Shown piece by piece: positions 60,621 through 64,000 of a DNA stretch of 64,000 nt. The stretch is from Gammaproteobacteria bacterium. Lineage in GTDB: Bacteria > Pseudomonadota > Gammaproteobacteria > Steroidobacterales > Rariloculaceae. Each line of letters opens with the position of its first letter. Within the stretch, counting starts at the first letter, position 1. The DNA lies in assembly GCA_017577365.1 (NCBI GenBank), contig PKRJ01000012.1, positions 1 to 64,000 of the forward strand. The letters run 5' to 3'. Under the pieces are notes generated by a model, which searched no databases, had not been told where the DNA came from, and saw only the letters and a program-made list of their open reading frames with translations. Position numbers and translations under genes: made by a program.

Positions 60621-62069
60621 ATGATGTCTTCCCCTGCAAGCGAGCTCGAGCGTCCGGACGACTCTCCGCCGCTATGCGTCGATCTCGACGGGACGCTGCT
60701 GCGCACGGACCTTCTTCTCGAGTCCACGCTCGCGCTCGTTCGCAGCCGTCCGCTCCGTGCGCTCGCGGTGCTCGGCCGCCTGATTCGAGGCCGCGCCGCA
60801 TTGAAAGCGGCAATCGCGGACTGCGTCGATCTCGACGCCTCCACTCTGCCCTACGACGAATCGGTCCTCCTCTACGTGCGGCAAGAGCGTGCGAAGGGCC
60901 GACACACGGTCCTCGTCACGGCATCGACGGCGCGCTTCGCCCAAGCGGTCGCGGACTATCTCGGCTGCTTCGACGAAGTGATGGCGAGCAACGGTACGAC
61001 GAATCTCAAAGGCGTCGTCAAAGCCGAAGCGCTCGCGCGACGTTTCGGCGAACGAGGCTTCACGTATATCGGCGACAGCATGGCCGACGTTCCGGTGTGG
61101 CTGAGAGCCGCGACGGGCCTGATCGCCGGCGCAAGCGCGAGGACCGAGCGAGCGGCGCGCGCCGTGACGACCGTCGAGAACGTCCTCGGCGAAGCACCGC
61201 GACGCCTCGGCGCCGCCTTGAGCGCGATGAGGCCTCACCAGTGGCTGAAAAACCTCCTCGTCTTCGTGCCGTTGCTCGCCGGGCACCGCTGGACGTCGCC
61301 GGTGCTCCTTGCGGCCACGGTGTCGTTCTGCGCGTTCTGCCTCGTCGCATCCGCCTCGTATCTGCTCAACGATCTGCTCGACTTGCCCGCGGATCGGAGC
61401 CATCCTTCGAAACGTCATCGGCCTCTCGCGTCCGGCGCGCTTCCGCTCGCGACCGCGGCCTGGCTGATGCCGGCCCTCGCCGTCGTCGGGTTCGGCATCG
61501 CGCTGCCGATCGGGGGCGCATTCGTCGTCTGTCTCGCCGCATATTTCGCCGTCACCGTCGCTTATTCGCTCGACCTGAAGCGGCGGCCGGTCGTCGACGT
61601 GATGACGTTGGCGGTGCTCTACACGCTGCGCGTGATCGCCGGAGGCGTGGCGACCGGCATCGAGCTTTCGTTCTGGCTACTCGCGTTCTCGATGTTTCTC
61701 TTCTTGAGCCTCGCGCTCGTCAAGCGCACAACCGAGGTCCAGCTCGCGAGCGTCACCGGTCACGATCTTTCGCGCCGCGGCTATGCGACGAGCGACGCGG
61801 AACCGTTGCGTTCCATGGGCATCGCGAGCGGATATCTCGCCGTGCTCGTCATTGCCCTCTATATCAATAGCGACGACGTGACGAAGCTCTACGGGCACCC
61901 CGAAGCGTTGTGGCTTCTCTGCCCCGGGGCTCTCTATTGGATCAACCGCGTCTGGCTCAAGACGAGCCGCGGCGAGATGCACGACGACCCTCTGGTCTTC
62001 ACGGTCAAGGATCAGCCGAGCCTCATCGTCGGCATGTTCTCGCTCCTGATCGGCTTTGTCGCCATATAA
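60621..62069 (+). CDS. HAD phosphatase domain fused to a UbiA-family prenyltransferase
   Basis: 482 residues. An N-terminal HAD domain (about 17-190) has the DLDGT nucleophile motif (Asp21, Asp23) and GDSMADVPVW. A UbiA domain with about eight membrane segments follows; its Asp-rich motif is NDLLDLPADRSHPSKR (250-265) and the second is YSLDLKRRPVVDVM. The fusion is typical of decaprenyl-phosphate phosphoribose synthase-like enzymes, which transfer a phosphorylated sugar to polyprenyl phosphate and remove the phosphate. Substrate inferred. Confidence 0.85.
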   Translation: MMSSPASELERPDDSPPLCVDLDGTLLRTDLLLESTLALVRSRPLRALAVLGRLIRGRAALKAAIADCVDLDASTLPYDESVLLYVRQERAKGRHTVLVTASTARFAQAVADYLGCFDEVMASNGTTNLKGVVKAEALARRFGERGFTYIGDSMADVPVWLRAATGLIAGASARTERAARAVTTVENVLGEAPRRLGAALSAMRPHQWLKNLLVFVPLLAGHRWTSPVLLAATVSFCAFCLVASASYLLNDLLDLPADRSHPSKRHRPLASGALPLATAAWLMPALAVVGFGIALPIGGAFVVCLAAYFAVTVAYSLDLKRRPVVDVMTLAVLYTLRVIAGGVATGIELSFWLLAFSMFLFLSLALVKRTTEVQLASVTGHDLSRRGYATSDAEPLRSMGIASGYLAVLVIALYINSDDVTKLYGHPEALWLLCPGALYWINRVWLKTSRGEMHDDPLVFTVKDQPSLIVGMFSLLIGFVAI

Positions 62070-62327
62070 CGACGCCGCAGCGGCCATCCGTCGGCACGCG
62101 CGGCCGCTCGGTCCAACACGCGTACGAGAATGAGCGGCGCGCCACGAGAGGAGCCGATCGTTCGGAGAACGTGCCACTTTGTGCCTTTTACCCGATCGGA
62201 TCAACTGGTAAGTCTGACCACTTACAGCGCTTGCAAACGCCCCTATCCTCGTAACCTACGCGTTTCGGCAAGTGCCGAGGACGCGGTTCGCGCTTCGCCC
62301 ACGAGAACGAAGACCGATCGAGCCCCG
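62070..62327. other. Gap with nested inverted repeats before the WecG-type gene
   Basis: 258 bases without a supported gene. GTAAGT-CTGACC-ACTTAC (62208-62225) is an inverted repeat that overlaps another, TGGT-N7-ACCA (62206-62220), like GntR-type operators. CGGCA-AG-TGCCG (about 62267-62278) is a second small palindrome. The WecG-type gene may have its own promoter here. Confidence 0.4.
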
Positions 62328-63191
62328 ATGAACGAGCCTGCCGAGAACGTCACGGACGACCTGCCTGAACGAGCCGCGCGGCGACGCGTGCAGAGCGGAG
62401 CTTCCCGGGCCGCGCCCTCGGTGCCGCACCGGGAGCCCGTCGAGATCTTCGGCGTTCCGCTCACCCCCGAGACGCTCGAGGACGCGGTCGACCGGGTTGC
62501 GTGCTGCATCGACGCCGGACGCCCGTGCCATATCGGCGTCGTCAACGCCGCCAAGCTCGTGAACATGCGGCGCACTCCGGCGCTCGCGAGAGCCGTGCTC
62601 GCTTCCGACGTGATCTATGCCGACGGGATGTCGATCGTGCTCGCGAGCCGGTTGCTCGGCTCGCCGCTGCCCGAGCGAGTCGCCGGCATCGACCTGATGC
62701 TCGGTATCCTGGAGCGCGGCAACCGAGCCGGTTACCGCGTGTACTGTCTCGGCGCGACCGAAGAGGTGTCGCGGCGCGCGGCGAAGGCGATTACCGACCG
62801 GTTTCCGAACGTACACATCGTGGGCCGCCGCAACGGCTACTTCGACGAGCGCGACGAGCCCGCGATCGTGGAGGATATCTTGCGGTCCGGAGCCCATGTG
62901 CTCTTCGTCGCGATCTCGTCGCCGAAGAAAGAGCTGTTCATGGCACGCTGGGCGGATCGTCTGCCCCTCGTCACGCACGGCGTCGGCGGCTCGTTCGACG
63001 TGCTCGCCGGGCTCGTGCAGCGCGCTCCCCGCGTCTGGCAGCGATGCGGCCTGGAATGGCTCTATCGCGTCGTCCAAGAGCCGCGCCGGCTTTGGAAACG
63101 GTATCTGACCACGAACAGCGCGTTCGGCTGGCTGCTCCTGACCGCCCTGCTGCGTCGCGCGTTTCGACTGGGGAACCGCCTCGCGCGCTAG
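62328..63191 (+). CDS. WecG/TagA/CpsF-family glycosyltransferase
   Basis: 287 residues. The family segments are GVPLTPETLEDAVDRV, GVVNAAKLVNMRRTPAL, VIYADGMSIVLASRLLG, GYRVYCLGATEEVSRRA and VLFVAISSPKKELFMARWADRL, then GVGGSFDVLAG. These enzymes transfer N-acetylmannosaminuronate or similar sugars to lipid-linked intermediates at the membrane. The ATG at 62328 follows a non-conserved extension that lacks a ribosome-binding site. It may complete a lipid-linked glycan pathway with the GT39 and UbiA genes. Confidence 0.88.
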   Translation: MNEPAENVTDDLPERAARRRVQSGASRAAPSVPHREPVEIFGVPLTPETLEDAVDRVACCIDAGRPCHIGVVNAAKLVNMRRTPALARAVLASDVIYADGMSIVLASRLLGSPLPERVAGIDLMLGILERGNRAGYRVYCLGATEEVSRRAAKAITDRFPNVHIVGRRNGYFDERDEPAIVEDILRSGAHVLFVAISSPKKELFMARWADRLPLVTHGVGGSFDVLAGLVQRAPRVWQRCGLEWLYRVVQEPRRLWKRYLTTNSAFGWLLLTALLRRAFRLGNRLAR

Positions 63192-63207
63192 CTGCGTTCA
63201 TCACGGA

Positions 63208-63819
63208 TCAAAGCTCGGGAATGTCGTCGAGCGAGCGCGCGGGCCCCCATCTCAGCGCCGCCCATACCGCGTTCGCGTCGCTGCAGATCGGCTCGAGCTG
63301 ATACGACGCGCACGGTCCCCCGAGATGCAAGTAACCTCCGTCGACTCGAGCGACGTGCTCTCGCGGCTCGGTCGCGAGCTGCCGTCGCGAGCGCTGACCG
63401 CCGCGGACCTCCACCGCTCGCGTGCTCTCGGGATCAAGCGACAACACCCCCGCGGCGATCGAGAATTTTCCGCTCTCGCGCACGTCGATGCCGGTGAAAC
63501 GCGGATCGTTCCTCGCCCGCGAGCCCAGGACCGCCTGGTACACGAGGTCGTAGGTTCCGTCGGCCTTCAGCAGCAGCCAGGATGCGAAGAACGGCCGCCT
63601 GTTACCGAACAGCGGATCGGCGACGCCGAGCTCACGGCGGTACCACATGCCGACGAGATTCTCCCGCGTCGGCGGCTTGCCGGGCAGCGCCCGTGAAGCG
63701 TCGAAGGGCCGCAGCTCGGGGAAAACGGTGCGCGGATCGGCGTGCACGTTCCGCCCCGCAAAGGACACGCAACCGCTTACGCTCACGGCGATGAGCACAC
63801 CAAGCACGAGCGATCTCAT
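63208..63819 (-). CDS. Lipoprotein of unknown function
   Basis: 203 residues from ATG at 63819. The signal ends VSVSGC, a good lipobox. The mature part has LVGMWYRRELGVADP and FFASWLLLKADGTYDLVYQA, a lipocalin-like or DUF-type beta pattern without a recognised family. It is convergent with the WecG-type gene (16-base gap). Function unknown. Confidence 0.72.
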   Translation of the reverse strand: MRSLVLGVLIAVSVSGCVSFAGRNVHADPRTVFPELRPFDASRALPGKPPTRENLVGMWYRRELGVADPLFGNRRPFFASWLLLKADGTYDLVYQAVLGSRARNDPRFTGIDVRESGKFSIAAGVLSLDPESTRAVEVRGGQRSRRQLATEPREHVARVDGGYLHLGGPCASYQLEPICSDANAVWAALRWGPARSLDDIPEL

Positions 63820-63849
63820 ACTTCGCCCCCTTCGACGACACACGAATCG

Positions 63850-64000
63850 TCACCGCCATCGGGTCTCTTGAGACCGCCTCGAACGCCGATCGTTCCCGTG
63901 ATCGGAAGCATCGCCGCCCTTCTTGCGACGAGCCGCCCCCTGCTTCCCCAATGCTCCGGCGTTCGGGTCGTAGCTGCCGCGATCGCCGCTCCGCGGGAGG
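63850..64000 (-). CDS. Possible C-terminal end of a gene cut by the right window edge
   Basis: On the minus strand a frame entering at 63999 stays open for about 50 codons, GC-rich at third positions, and ends in TGA at 63852-63850. The peptide has GSYDPNAGALGKQ followed by an Arg/Lys/Gly-rich tail. It lies 30 bases before the lipoprotein gene. GGTCTC-TT-GAGACC at 63862-63875 falls inside it. Too short to identify. Confidence 0.35.
   Translation of the reverse strand, partial: LPRSGDRGSYDPNAGALGKQGAARRKKGGDASDHGNDRRSRRSQETRWR

Noticed and set aside
1..64000. Mobile elements, CRISPR arrays or phage genes
   Set aside because: No transposase, integrase, terminal inverted repeats, spaced direct repeats or phage structural genes were seen in either strand.

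Overview
The window is GC-rich, densely packed bacterial chromosome. Gene content suggests an environmental, aerobic Gram-negative proteobacterium, probably a gammaproteobacterium. The signs are heptosyltransferases, an RND efflux pair, lipoproteins, a TraR/DksA-type regulator, a phosphoketolase/acetate kinase pair and a secreted ankyrin/DUF1592/DUF1552 trio. The taxonomic call is inference. I saw no rRNA, tRNA, insertion sequence, phage or CRISPR array.

Layout. Positions 1-5943 (minus) hold a tightly overlapping glycan operon: two family 9 glycosyltransferases, a protein resembling half of one, two family 4-type glycosyltransferases, an SDR and a GmhB-like phosphatase. It runs off the left edge. 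Positions 6194-10293 (minus) hold a DksA/TraR-like regulator, then acetate kinase and phosphoketolase. Positions 10573-20415 hold a hybrid histidine kinase, an M23 peptidase, an SGNH hydrolase, a phosphoesterase lipoprotein next to a FAD/Rieske oxidoreductase, a small DUF1496-like protein and a CNNM/CorC membrane protein. Positions 20647-26331 (plus) hold DUF2868, a DUF3482 GTPase, a membrane dynamin-like GTPase and a YdjM-like membrane protein. Then come an MFS exporter (minus), a ferritin-like protein and a hemerythrin-DUF892 fusion, an RND efflux pair and an M16 peptidase. Positions 38235-46261 hold a debranching-type glycosidase with a glycosyltransferase (minus), then a PQQ-type sugar dehydrogenase, DUF72, a PARP-type zinc-finger protein, a PqaA-like protein and DUF4168 (plus). 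Positions 46280-58774 (minus) hold PEP synthase, the DUF1552/DUF1592/ankyrin trio, argS, glpK and an orphan secreted protein. Positions 59085-63191 (plus) hold a GT39-like transferase, a HAD-UbiA fusion and a WecG-type transferase. A lipoprotein and a truncated gene tail end the window.

The main hidden signal is regulatory. Nine close matches to the sigma-54 (RpoN) -24/-12 promoter, all of the form GGCA-N6-TTGC, lie between genes and point at a nearby start codon. They precede the glycan operon, phosphoketolase-acetate kinase, the hybrid kinase, the FAD/Rieske gene, the DUF1496-like gene, the ferritin/hemerythrin pair, the debranching enzyme operon, DUF4168 and the GT39/UbiA operon. The apparent housekeeping and export genes (argS, glpK, ppsA, RND, M16) lack them; several other genes instead have TATACT-like -10 boxes. 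I infer an RpoN regulon joining envelope glycan synthesis, phosphoketolase/acetate metabolism and diiron proteins. No RpoN activator is visible in the window.
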